Assembly (NCBI GenBank): GCA_030052745.1 | Contig: JANBVO010000001.1 | Location: 1,736,001-1,800,000 of the forward strand | Direction of reading: 5' to 3' | Source: Pleurostoma richardsiae | Taxonomy: Eukaryota > Ascomycota > Sordariomycetes > Calosphaeriales > Pleurostomataceae | Length of the DNA: 64,000 nucleotides | Shown: positions 45,412-55,059 of the stretch, piece by piece | How positions within the stretch are numbered: position 1 is the first letter of the stretch | How the letters are laid out: each line of letters starts with the position of its first letter | Made by a program: the position numbers and the translations under genes | The notes under the pieces: model-generated | Told to the model about the DNA's origin: nothing | The model's database searches: none | The model's input: the letters and a program-made list of their open reading frames with translations, nothing else

Positions 45412-47126
45412 TCAGACGAAGCTTATCTCGTCATCCGAGTCATCTTCCCCATTGTAAGCCGCCACCACCGGCTCCGGCCCAGCTTCAACCTCTGGCGACC
45501 TCCTCTCGCCGTCCACAGATGGTGAGGGGCTAAGGTGCCCATTGACCTCATTTATCTTTCCTTTATGCCTAAACACGACGACCTTGCCGTCCTGGCCCGC
45601 AGTCACTAAGGTCTCGCCATGGACGTGGACACCGAAGCACACGCCATCGTGGGCCCGTTCGATGCGCTGAATGATAGCCTTGCTCCTGACATCCCACAGG
45701 ACGACGTCGCCATCCTCACTGGCAGACGCGACGAACGGGCGGTCACCGAGCTGGCCGAAGCAGCCCCCGATAGAGAAGCCCTTGTTGGTATGGCCCTGGT
45801 ACGTCTTCTTGACCGTCGAGGGCATGGAGATGAAGTCCCACATGCGCAGGCACGAGTCTAGGTATGATGCTAGCACGTATCGCCCGTTCGGGCTGAAGCA
45901 GACACAGGCGGCTGCTGGGCTGTCCTCATACACTAGCGTGCGCAGGCACTGTCCCGTTGACGTGTCCCAGATGCGGCTGTAGAAGTTGCCTCATTAGCGC
46001 TCAGGAAACATGGATGGTAGGCAGGTAAGAGGAACCAGACGAAGACTCACATCAAACCGTCTGTTGAGCAGCTCGCAACCAGCGACCCATCACGGCAGAA
46101 GTCGATCCCGCTCACAGGGTCACTGTGCGCCGGTAGCGTCCTCATCATCCGTCCCGCCCTCACATCCCATAGGAAGACTGCCTCATCATAGCTCCCGCTA
46201 GCTAGTATGTTCCCCTTCGGCGAGAACGCAAGGCAGTAAACGTAGTTGTGGTGGCCAAGCAGCGGTTTCCTCCCACCGCCGAGCCTCGGTCCAGTCCCTG
46301 CCCTCCTCACCCGGCCGCGGCTCCCGTCGTCGGCGCCGCAGGCATAAGCCGGGCTCCCCGTAACCCGGTCCCACAGGCGGATGGCCTTGTCGTCGCTGCC
46401 GGTGGCCAAAGTCTTGGAGTCTGGGCTCCAGGCCAGGCAGCTCACTCCGGCCATATGGCCCACCAGGGTGTCCATGTGCTCGCCGGTCGATGCGTTCCAT
46501 ATCTTGGCCGTGCCATCCGCCGAGGCGGAGGCAATCCACTGCCCGTCTGGCGATATGCGGACCTGAGATATGGCTTTGGTGTGGCCCTTCAGTTCCAGCC
46601 GGCGGCGATAGTTGGGCTGCGTGGGTTGGCGGGAGCGTCGTGGAGAGCGAGAGGAGGAAGCGGCGCGCCTGGGTGAAGCCGAGGACGAGCCTAGAGGTGT
46701 GTGGCGACGGCGGGAGGATGTGGTGCTGGAGGAGCGAGATCGGCTTCGAGAGCGCGAGCGGGAATTGGTGCGTAATCTCGAACGAGAGCGTGACCTGCTC
46801 GAAGTGGATTGCGACCGGGCGCGCGATCGCGATCGCGAGGCTGACCGTGACCGAGACCGCGACCGCGGCGAGTAATAGTGTTTATCTTTGACGTGGTCGT
46901 CCATGCTTGCACTTCTGCTGCGTGACCGACTTGAGGGACGGCCCCTGCGTAGAGAGAGACTTCGAGGAGGGATGTGCTTCGTCGAGGGGGACGCCGAGCC
47001 GCTGCGATATTCTCCCTCTGGTGAGCTGTACCGCGGTGTCGAGGTTGCGCTGTCGCCGTCGTGCACCCTGCGACGCTTCAAGGGCGGTGCAGGGCCGTCA
47101 CCATTTTGTGGGGCTAAGTCAGGCAT
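45412..47126 (-). CDS. WDR5/Swd3-like WD40 protein with RS-rich N-terminus
   Basis: Probable WD40 scaffold of the Set1/COMPASS H3K4 methyltransferase. Exons are 47126-46051 and 45976-45412 (intron 74 nt), giving 546 aa. The beta-propeller starts near residue 175 (LELKGHTKAISQVRISPDGQWIASASADGTAKIW), with regular WD repeats through [35 protein letters not shown]. The segment KKTYQGHTNKGFSIGGCFG is the WDR5/Swd3 counterpart of its KTYTGHKNEKYC blade. The first ~170 residues are almost entirely Arg-Ser dipeptides and Pro/Ser, like SR proteins, and are longer than in yeast or animal members. An Arg/Gly insert separates two blades (GADDGSRGRVRRAG). The C-terminus is acidic. The COMPASS assignment is inferred from blade similarity; a splicing-linked WD protein is the alternative. 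Confidence 0.87.
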
Positions 47127-47321
47127 TCTGTACGCCTTTACACCCTAGAGTTGATGTTTGTTCAACCTGATTGACATGTCTTTTCCAACCGACTATCGAG
47201 GTGCGCGTCGTGGATGAGACGCTTGCAAGGCTGAATTGAAGCCAAGAAAGGTGGGCACCAATTGGCTGAGCAACATTTGTTGAAGTAGCCAAAATCAGAC
47301 GACAAACTTTCATCAACCAAT

Positions 47322-47402
47322 GGCAACATGGCCGAGTGGTTAAGGCGAGAGACTAGAAATCTCTTGGGTTCGCCCGCGTCAGTTCGAATCTGGCTGTTGT
47401 CG
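47322..47402 (+). tRNA. tRNA-Ser (anticodon AGA)
   Basis: Class II tRNA. The 7-bp acceptor pairs GGCAACA with TGTTGTC (one G-T pair), with discriminator G. The D-arm TGGCCGAGTGGTTAAGGC is the A box. The anticodon stem is GAGA/TCTC with loop CTAGAAA (anticodon AGA). A long variable arm (TTGGGTTCGCCCGC) is typical of Ser. The T-arm contains AGTTCGAATCT (B box). No intron. Decodes TCT, and by inosine TCC and TCA. Confidence 0.96.
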
Positions 47403-47408
47403 GAATAC

Positions 47409-47413
47409 TTTTT
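47409..47413 (+). terminator. Pol III terminator of tRNA-Ser
   Basis: A T5 run seven bases after the tRNA discriminator base, the normal RNA polymerase III stop. Confidence 0.85.
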
Positions 47414-47949
47414 GTTCATTTTGTGAATGCAAATAGTTACATACTCTTATACTTTTACTCCTTATTCATTCTTTCAACATATGAACAGATAAATGCTGAG
47501 TTCAAGCCGTACTATCTATATCGTCCACGGTAAGACTTACATTAGACAAAAGATATGCATATTTGTATATATCGATACCAGTTCTGTAAACCACCACGTT
47601 GTCTTTGAGATTTGGAGCGTCACCAATGCCTGTTCCTATTCTCTCGCCATCATCGGGCTCGGCACGCAACAGGACCTCAGTAACTAGTCCCAGCCGGTGA
47701 CTTTCAGATGAGCAAAGGCCGACGTTCTCTCTTACCGTCTGGCGAACGTACTCCCAGCTCGGCGTAGTAGCGTCAGAATCGATCCTCTTCAACTTCGAAG
47801 CTGCTGGGACACCTGTCCTATCAGGTTTCCTCTTGACTACACGTTCCAGGCGAGATACCAGGATCTCTCCATTGCAGACAATTCGGCGGAAGCTGTGCAG
47901 TTCTGATAGTCAGAGCGATAGAGCAGAGATGGCCTGATAATCACGGATC

Positions 47950-48183
47950 GCCAAGGATTCGTGGGTTCGCTAAACCAACAATGTCGGCGCCGAGCCTCCA
48001 TCCGGAGATCGACGTTGTTGGAGGTCCGGGAGGCGACGCTTGGCGGCCTTGCCGGAGATCCATGCCAAGCAACAAAAGCGTCGTTCCGGTTCCGCTCAGG
48101 ACGAATGGCCATTGAGTCTGGCTCAATGGTGAGTCTGGAGGCCCATCGTCAAGGATCGCCAAGATTCGAATTCTGTTGCCAAG
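47950..48183 (+). promoter_or_regulatory. Cluster of five PacC/Rim101-type sites (GCCAAG)
   Basis: Exact GCCAAG hexamers lie at 47950-47955, 48064-48069, 48158-48163 and 48178-48183 on the + strand, and at 48039-48044 (as CTTGGC) on the minus strand. All fall 197-430 bp before the ENA start codon. GCCARG is the established core site of the alkaline-pH regulator PacC, and fungal ENA Na+-ATPases are induced by alkaline pH and sodium. Two of the sites sit in a longer shared word, GGATCGCCAAG. Confidence 0.65.
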
Positions 48184-48379
48184 GCTGGTCATGGTATTCG
48201 ATGATAGGAACACTATTTAACCTCTTGAATCGTGCGACCTGGTTCGTACGCTCGTCTTCTTCTGCACTCCTTGCGAACAATTCCTGCTGCAGTCACTGTC
48301 GCTGCCGGATCATTCTCCCAAGTCCGTTGCCGAAGCAGATACTCATCTAAAACCATCTCGGCGGCCTTGAATCGCTGGC

Positions 48380-51300
48380 ATGATGACGAAGATGAGAGAG
48401 AAAGGAAAACAGGTTGACCGCCGCATTTTGGATCCGTCAAGCAATGAGAGGACGGTGCTGGCCCATGCTCTGACCCCTGAGCAGATCATTGTTGAACTCG
48501 GCGCTGATCCGATCTATGGCCTGTCCCCAGAAGAGGCGAAGGCACGTCTCGACGTCTTTGGGAATAACGACCTTGGTGAGGCCGAGGGTGTCCGACCTGT
48601 CAGAATCATCATGGCACAAATCGCGAATGCTATGACCCTTGTTAAGTAGTCACCACCCGATCGACATGATCCGCGACTGACCCTCCTCTGCAGGTGCTTA
48701 TCATGGCCATGGCCGTAAGCTACGGCATCGGCTCGTATATTGAAGGCGGCGTTGTTACCGCCGTCATCATCTTGAACGTCGTCGTCGGCTTCTTCCAAGA
48801 GTATTCTGCCGAGAAGACTATGGACTCGCTGCGGTCGCTGAGCTCGCCCACCGCTAGCGTGGTGCGTGGCGGAGAAGGTAGAGTGATCCCGTCTGGCGAG
48901 ATTGTCCCCGGAGATCTTGTTGAGGTAAAGATGGGCGACACTATACCCGCCGATGTCAGGTGAGCGACAAGACGGATCTGGCGATATGCTCTAGAAGGGC
49001 CTGACTAAACGAGCTCACAGGCTCATTGAGGCAAGGAACTTTGAGACTGATGAAGCCTTGCTCACTGGAGAGTCACTTCCGGTTCGGAAAGTGACCAATG
49101 CCACCTTTCCTAACAACACTGGCCCTGGCGATCGTCTCAATGTCGCATACAGCAGTTCTACCGTCACTAAAGGCCGTGCCAAGGGCATCGTATTTGCGAC
49201 CGGCAGCGTCACCGAAGTTGGCGCTATCGCGGCGGCTCTGCAGAAGAAGGACTCCAGGGTTCGTCCGGTCAAGCGCAAGCCGGATGGCCATGCTTATCCC
49301 TATCGCTACCTCGAGGCTTACACACTCACGCTGTCGGATGCGATTGGCCGCTTCCTTGGCGTCAATGTTGGCACTCCGTTGCAGCGTAAGCTGAGCAAGC
49401 TTGCCATCCTCCTCTTCGGCGTTGCTGTCGTGTGCGCCATCATCTGTCTAGGGGCAAATGAGTTTGACAGTAAACGGGAGGTCATCATTTACGCTGTAGC
49501 AACCGGCCTGTCCATGATCCCGGCGTCGTTGGTGGTCGTGCTGACCATAACAATGGCTGCCGGCACTAAGCGCATGGTTCAACGCAACGTCATTGTGCGG
49601 AACCTGAAGTCTCTTGAGGCCCTCGGTGCTGTTACGGACATCTGCAGTGACAAGACAGGGACCCTGACCCAGGGCAAGATGATCGCTCGTGCAGCATGGA
49701 TTCCTTCGATAGGAACATATATCGTCGAGAACTATGGTGAGGCCTTCGATCCGACCCAGGGAGACGTCCGTCTCGATCGCAGGCAGCCCAGGAACATTGA
49801 CTTCAAGAACGTCGAAAAGGAAGCCCAAGGGGAAGGCACAGTCAGTCCGCCGTCTCAGCTGCTCAAAGAGAGCGACACTCAACTCGAAGAATTCCTCTGT
49901 GTTTCGACGCTCGCCAACCTGGCAACCATCAACGAGAAGGATGGGAAGTGGGTCACTCGAGGTGATCCGACCGAGCTTGCTATCCAGGTGTTCTCCAGAC
50001 GGTTCGACTGGACCAGAGCCCAGCTCACCCAGGGTGAGCACGCACAGTGGACAGACATTGCGGAGCTGCCATTCGACAGCGATGTTAAGCGTATGAGTGT
50101 CATCATGAAGAACACTAGCACCAGTGCACAGTACGTCTTCACCAAGGGTGCCGTCGAGCGCGTCATAGAGGACTGCACGCGATATTGTCCACGCGACGCA
50201 GACGGGGAAGAGGTCTCCATGACGGATGATTGCCGCGAGGACATCCTGCGCAACATGGCCGCCTTCGCGACCCTCGGCCTCCGCGTCCTCTGCCTGGCCA
50301 GCCGCAAGTACGACGCCGAGATCCGGGATGGCCAGGACATTGACCGCCGATCGATTGAGGTGGATCTTACGTTCCGCGGCCTGGTCGGGTTGTACGACCC
50401 GCCCCGGGCGGAGTCGGCTCCTGCTGTCCGCGAGTGTCACAAAGCCGGTATCGCGGTGCACATGCTCACGGGTGATCATCCGGATACCGCCAGGGCCATC
50501 GCCATCGAAGTTGGCATCCTGCCGTCACGGATGGATCGCATTAGCCGCACCGTGGCAGACGCCATGGTCATGACTGGTACAGACTTCGATGCTCTGGACG
50601 ATGATGAGATCGACGCCATGCCTGTGCTGCCTCTTGTGATCGCTCGCTGTGCGCCCAGCACTAAAGTGCGGATGATTGAGGCTCTGCATCGGCGAAAGAA
50701 ATTCTGCGCCATGGTAGGTTGATCGAGCGCCCTACCGCCTTTCGCATTGCTGACTGCGTCAGACTGGTGATGGCGTCAACGACTCTCCTTCGCTTCGCCG
50801 GGCAGATGTTGGTATTGCCATGGGCCAAGCAGGCTCCGATGTAGCCAAGGACGCCTCCGACATAGTCCTTGCCGATGATAACTTCGCCTCCATTGTCGCT
50901 GCTATCGAGGAAGGCCGCCGCATCTTCGACAATATCCAGAAATTTGTCCTCCACGTGCTGGCCGAGAACATTGCTCAGGCCGGGACCCTCCTCGTCGGCC
51001 TTTCCTTCAAGGACAGCCGCGGCCTGTCCGTCTTCCCGCTCGCTCCTGTTGAGGTCGTCTGGATCATCATGATTACCTCGGGTATGCCAGACATGGGCCT
51101 CGGCTTCGAGCGCGCCGTCCCCGACATCATGGAGCGTCCGCCGCAGAATCTCAGGACTGGCATCTTTACGACCGAGTTCCTCGTTGACATGGTCGTTTAC
51201 GGCATCTGGATCGCGGCGCTGTGCCTCGCCAGCTTCTCACTCGTCGTCTTCGGTTTCGGAGACGGTGACCTCGGCGACAACTGCAACGAAACCTACTCGG

Positions 51301-51782
51301 AGTCCTGCGACGTTGTGTTCCGCGCCCGCGCGACCACTTTCGCCTGCCTAACCTGGTTCGCGCTGTTCCTCGCTTGGGAGATGATTGACATGCGCCGTTC
51401 CTTCTTTCGCATGCAGCCTGGCTCGAAGAAGTACCTCACGCAGTGGATGTACGATGTATGGAGGAACAAGTTCCTCTTCTGGGCCGTCATGGTCGGGTTC
51501 ATCACGTTGTTTCCCACGCTGTACATCCCCGTTATCAATGACAGTGTCTTCAAGCATATGGGCATCAGCTGGGAATGGAGCATCGTCTTCATTGCCGCCG
51601 GCTTGTTCTTCGCTGGCGTGGAGGCGTGGAAGTTCGGGAAACGTGTCTTCTTTAGACGCAGAGCAAGAAAGCAGTTAGGGGTCGCCTGGAAAGACTCTGA
51701 TATCGAGCGGCGTGTGTTTGATGAGTATCTGTCGGGCAGCAGTGATCAAGACTTCGGTGATGACGCCACCAAGGAGCAATGA
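48380..51782 (+). CDS. ena: ENA-type Na+/K+-exporting P-type ATPase (class IID)
   Basis: Plasma-membrane ATPase that exports Na+ (and K+, Li+) and gives salt and alkaline tolerance. Exons are 48380-48640, 48694-48959, 49021-50713 and 50763-51782 (introns 53, 61 and 49 nt; phases agree), giving 1079 aa, normal for the family. The cation-ATPase N-domain is at about 25-90. The actuator motif TGES is at 191-194. The phosphorylation loop CSD386KTGTLTQGK and the hinge TGDGVND at 741-747 are intact. About ten membrane segments are visible, including LIMAMAVSYGIGSYI, ILLFGVAVVCAIICLG and the M4 Pro kink SMIPASLVVVLTI. The lumenal stretch NCNETYSESCD and the C-terminal helices match fungal ENAs. Upstream are five PacC-type sites. 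Alternative in-frame ATGs at 48383 and 48392 would change only the first few residues. Confidence 0.95.
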
Positions 51783-53162
51783 CTAAAAAGGGGCGGGAAA
51801 CCCCCGACGAGAGCAGAAGTGGAAGATGCGGATTGGCGTCGAAGTCCCTTGCTGGAGAGCGAGCCGTCGTCACTCAAGGTTCTAGGCATGGCTCAGTCCT
51901 GGATACCTTCAACGGCAACTCCCAAGTGTTGTGACAGGCTTTTCAACAAAGCCGATATGCATTTTGGAAAGAATTGCGAGCTCTTTCTCCCGGACAGCAG
52001 GCTGGTAGCAGCTTGCAAATGCGACTCGAGCCTTGTTTTCACGTCTTGCCCTCAGCAACAGTGCAACCAGATGGCGAAGGGCTTGAAGGGCGGGACATGC
52101 TCATTGTTACCTTGTTTCAACTGTTTAGTCCTCATCAGTGGCCGTATAGTAATCAAGTATCATTCTCACTCATTCACACTGGTTCCCTTCTCCAGCCGAA
52201 TTGGTATCAATTCTTGAGTCCATGAGAGAATGCGCCGGCGGGCATTGCGCTCCATCGTGCTGGCAGCGACGTATTATCGCCGCTTTTTCCCTAGCCCGGC
52301 ACAGGTGGGGATACTCTTGTAGTCTCTGGTAGGTTTATTATGTCGAGTTTCCTTCGCGAGGGTACCCGATAGGCTACGAAGATCTGACTAGAACTGCCCT
52401 TCACAGCGCCGGCGTCCAGTATGAGGATAGAGAGCGTCAGTAAGATCATTAGGGAAGCACATTACGGCTTCGGTCCCTCGCAGTCTTCATTCGAGTCGAG
52501 CGGCAAGGTTCATGCTTCGATGGTCAAAGGGCGTGTCAAGAAGCCAAAAATGGTTCCTTTAAGATGGCGTTGAGGATTGACAACATCCTCCCCGCAGTCA
52601 GGCGTGCCCTGGTCCTCTTGGAGGCGACACGACATTTGGGACATGGAGGGCAGCGAAATCGCCCGGGAGCACACCCCCGTCAGAAAATCACCGGCCAGAA
52701 AGGGTCCGTGCTTCGCGGAGCCTCCGCCGGTCCTCGTCTCCCGCGTTTCCCCATCCGTCGAATTTCGGACAACGTCAGGCATTAGACATTCCTGGACTCA
52801 GATCTCTCACAGCTCTGCATGTGATGCGGGGAGGCTCTGGATGCTAAAGCTGGACGTCTGTCATCCTACCGTTCCCTGGTCAGAGAATAAGGTAGCGAGC
52901 CGGCTGAAGGGCCGCCTCGACTTGGTGTTAAGAGCAGACTGGTGATGTCTGTTCAGTATTATTAGGCGACGCAGAAGTCTTACCCCATCATCTGTTGGGG
53001 CCCTTAGTCACGATTGACTGCTATCAGACTTCCTGGTCTTTCTTCCAGGCCCCCCGGGAAATCCGAGGGCCATATCTGAGACACAGCCCCCTTCCTGCAC
53101 GACACAGCAGCCTTTCTCCCACATCCCAGAGTTGCATCGGAGTGCAGCAAGCCGGAGGAAAA
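51783..53162. other. Intergenic ENA / isc1, 1.4 kb
   Basis: 3' flank of the ENA gene and promoter of isc1. Open frames up to 132 codons are unsupported. The isc1 frame is open back to 52995 but without an earlier family-like start. Confidence 0.55.
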
Positions 53163-54779
53163 ATGGACTCACTCCCCACCGAGATCAACATCATCACCCT
53201 CAACTGCTGGGGCCTCAAGTACCTCTCCAAGCAGCGGAACGAGCGCCTCACTCAGATTGGCCGCGAGCTGGCCGCCGCGACGCCCGCGCCGCACATCGTC
53301 GCGCTGCAGGAGTGCTGGACGCAGGAGGACTACAGGGCGATCCGGCGCGAGGCGCGGCTCGTGCTGCCGTATGGCAAGTTCTACTTCAGCGGCGCCTTCG
53401 GCGGCGGGCTGGCGATCCTCTCGCGCTGGCCCATCGAGGAGAGCACCATGTTCCGGTACCCGCTCAACGGCCGGCCCACGGCCTTCTTCCGCGGGGACTG
53501 GTTCGTCGGGAAGGGCGTCGCGTGTGCTGCGATCAGGTACGGGCCCGGGGAGAAGCACGTCATAGAGGTGTTCAACACGCATGTGAGTTTGCCTCTCGCG
53601 GACGACTGTCACCCAGTCCTGGCGACTAACAAACGTCCTGAACAGACACACGCCCCTTACGAGAAAGAGCCCCACGATAGCTACACCGCGCACCGCACCG
53701 CCCAGGCCTGGGAGGTCGCCAGGCTCCTCCGCGGCGCCGCCGCCCGCGGGCACCTGGTCATCGGCCTCGGCGACTTCAACATGCTCCCCGACTCCCTCCC
53801 GCACCGCCTCATCACCGCGCACGCCCCCGTCCGCGACGCCTGGCGCGTCCTGCACCCGGACAGCGCCCTCGGCCCCGCCGACCACCCCGCCGAGCGCGCC
53901 CGCGGCCGGCCCGTCCCCACCGCCGAGCTCAACCTCCTGGAGAACGGCGCCACCAGCGACAACGTGTACAACACCTGGCGCTGGCCCGCCACCATGCGCA
54001 AGCTGCTCGGCCCCGGCCGGCCCGCCGTCGAGGTCCCGCCCGAGAGGGCCGACCCCCGCGGCAAGCGGCTCGACTACGTCTTCGCCGGGACCGGGGACGT
54101 GCGCGCCCTCGGCGGTGGGTGGGTGGTCCGCGACGCGCGCGTCGGCATGACCAAGCGGCACCCGGAGCTGGGGTGCAGCCTCAGCGACCACTTCAGCGTC
54201 GAGGTCACGCTGGCCTTCCACCGGGCGGACGAAGGGGCCGGCGGCGACGGCAGCGGCGCGGGCGAGAAAGCGAGCGGCGGGAGCAGGAGGCGCAGGAGCG
54301 ACCGCGGCTCCCTCGACCCGGACGGCGCCGTGCGCGAGGGCGCCTTCCTCGAGAGCCCCGCGAGCTCCATCCGCCGCCGCCGCTCGCTGAGCCTCGACGC
54401 GCAGCTGCTCGCCGCCCCCGGAGGCGAGGGCCTGCCGGCGTCGACGTACGACGAGATCCTGGGCATGGTCCGCAGGTACGTGGCGCGGGAGCAGCGGCAG
54501 CGGCGCTGGCGGGGGTGGCACTTCTTCGGCGAGGTGGCCGTGGCGGTCGGGTGCCTGGTGGCGGTGTGGTTCAGCCCGCACAACTACGTCGCCTTCATCC
54601 TGATGCTGGTCAGCAGCCTGGGGCTGACGGCGGGCACGATCGACGGGCTCATCTCGCTGCTGTTCATCGGCTCGGAGCTGCGGGCCCTGAAGGAGTTTGA
54701 GTGGGAGATCAGCAACGCCAAAGCGGCTGCGTCTGGAGGCCCGCTACCGGCTCAGCAGGACGGCGAGAAAGGGTGGTGA
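53163..54779 (+). CDS. isc1: Inositol phosphosphingolipid phospholipase C (Isc1 / neutral SMase type)
   Basis: Mg2+-dependent hydrolase releasing ceramides from inositol sphingolipids, at ER and mitochondrial membranes. Exons are 53163-53582 and 53646-54779 (intron 63 nt), giving 517 aa. The exonuclease/endonuclease/phosphatase fold is marked by TLN14CWG, LQE50CW (metal Glu), FNTH140THAPY (restored by splicing), GLGDFNMLPDS, KRLDYVF and the catalytic-His motif LSDHFSVEV. A low-complexity linker with Arg/Ser clusters separates it from two C-terminal membrane helices (about 435-450 and 454-475), as in Isc1 and neutral sphingomyelinase 2-type enzymes. The 63-nt intron is in frame and stop-free, so retention would insert 21 residues between the catalytic-site His140 and THAPY. 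Identity is firm. Confidence 0.94.
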   Translation: MDSLPTEINIITLNCWGLKYLSKQRNERLTQIGRELAAATPAPHIVALQECWTQEDYRAIRREARLVLPYGKFYFSGAFGGGLAILSRWPIEESTMFRYPLNGRPTAFFRGDWFVGKGVACAAIRYGPGEKHVIEVFNTHVSLPLADDCHPVLATNKRPEQTHAPYEKEPHDSYTAHRTAQAWEVARLLRGAAARGHLVIGLGDFNMLPDSLPHRLITAHAPVRDAWRVLHPDSALGPADHPAERARGRPVPTAELNLLENGATSDNVYNTWRWPATMRKLLGPGRPAVEVPPERADPRGKRLDYVFAGTGDVRALGGGWVVRDARVGMTKRHPELGCSLSDHFSVEVTLAFHRADEGAGGDGSGAGEKASGGSRRRRSDRGSLDPDGAVREGAFLESPASSIRRRRSLSLDAQLLAAPGGEGLPASTYDEILGMVRRYVAREQRQRRWRGWHFFGEVAVAVGCLVAVWFSPHNYVAFILMLVSSLGLTAGTIDGLISLLFIGSELRALKEFEWEISNAKAAASGGPLPAQQDGEKGW

Positions 54780-55059
54780 GCTGGTGCCGGGGGGCTGTGA
54801 AGCGGTGGTTGATATTGGCGACATTGAGGGCAAGTTCCCTCCATCACATAAATCTTGTAATGGCATAATGGAAAGGTAATTGATATGTTCTATTTCTATT
54901 GACTAGGCGTCCTTTGCCTAATGTTCCATGTCTTCCTTGGAACGGTCTCTGTCCCATTCCCGCCGCCTGTCCTCATCCTGCATTCCTTCATGGCAATCTG
55001 CCCTAGCTTTCATCTCTGCCTCCCCGTTCAGACGCCGGGCCGTTCCGACATCCGTCCCC

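Larger units (their letters stand above)
47403..48379. promoter_or_regulatory. ENA upstream region
   Basis: About 0.98 kb between tRNA-Ser and the Na+-ATPase gene. It contains the PacC-type site cluster (47950-48183) and a hairpin-capable inverted repeat near 48109-48130 (CCATTGAG, 5-base loop, CTCAATGG). Open frames here are short and unsupported. Confidence 0.6.

Noticed and set aside
48109-48130. Inverted repeat (8-bp arms, 5-bp loop) before the ENA gene as a terminator or attenuator
   Set aside because: Such hairpins do not act as terminators for RNA polymerase II; noted only as a local structure within the promoter.
52995-53162. In-frame N-terminal extension of isc1 from 52995
   Set aside because: The extension has no family similarity; Isc1 homologues begin just before TLNCWGL, matching the ATG at 53163.
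53169-54581. 470-codon minus-strand open frame opposite isc1
   Set aside because: Antisense shadow of a GC-rich gene; low-complexity Ala/Gly/Pro/Val/His composition and no motif.
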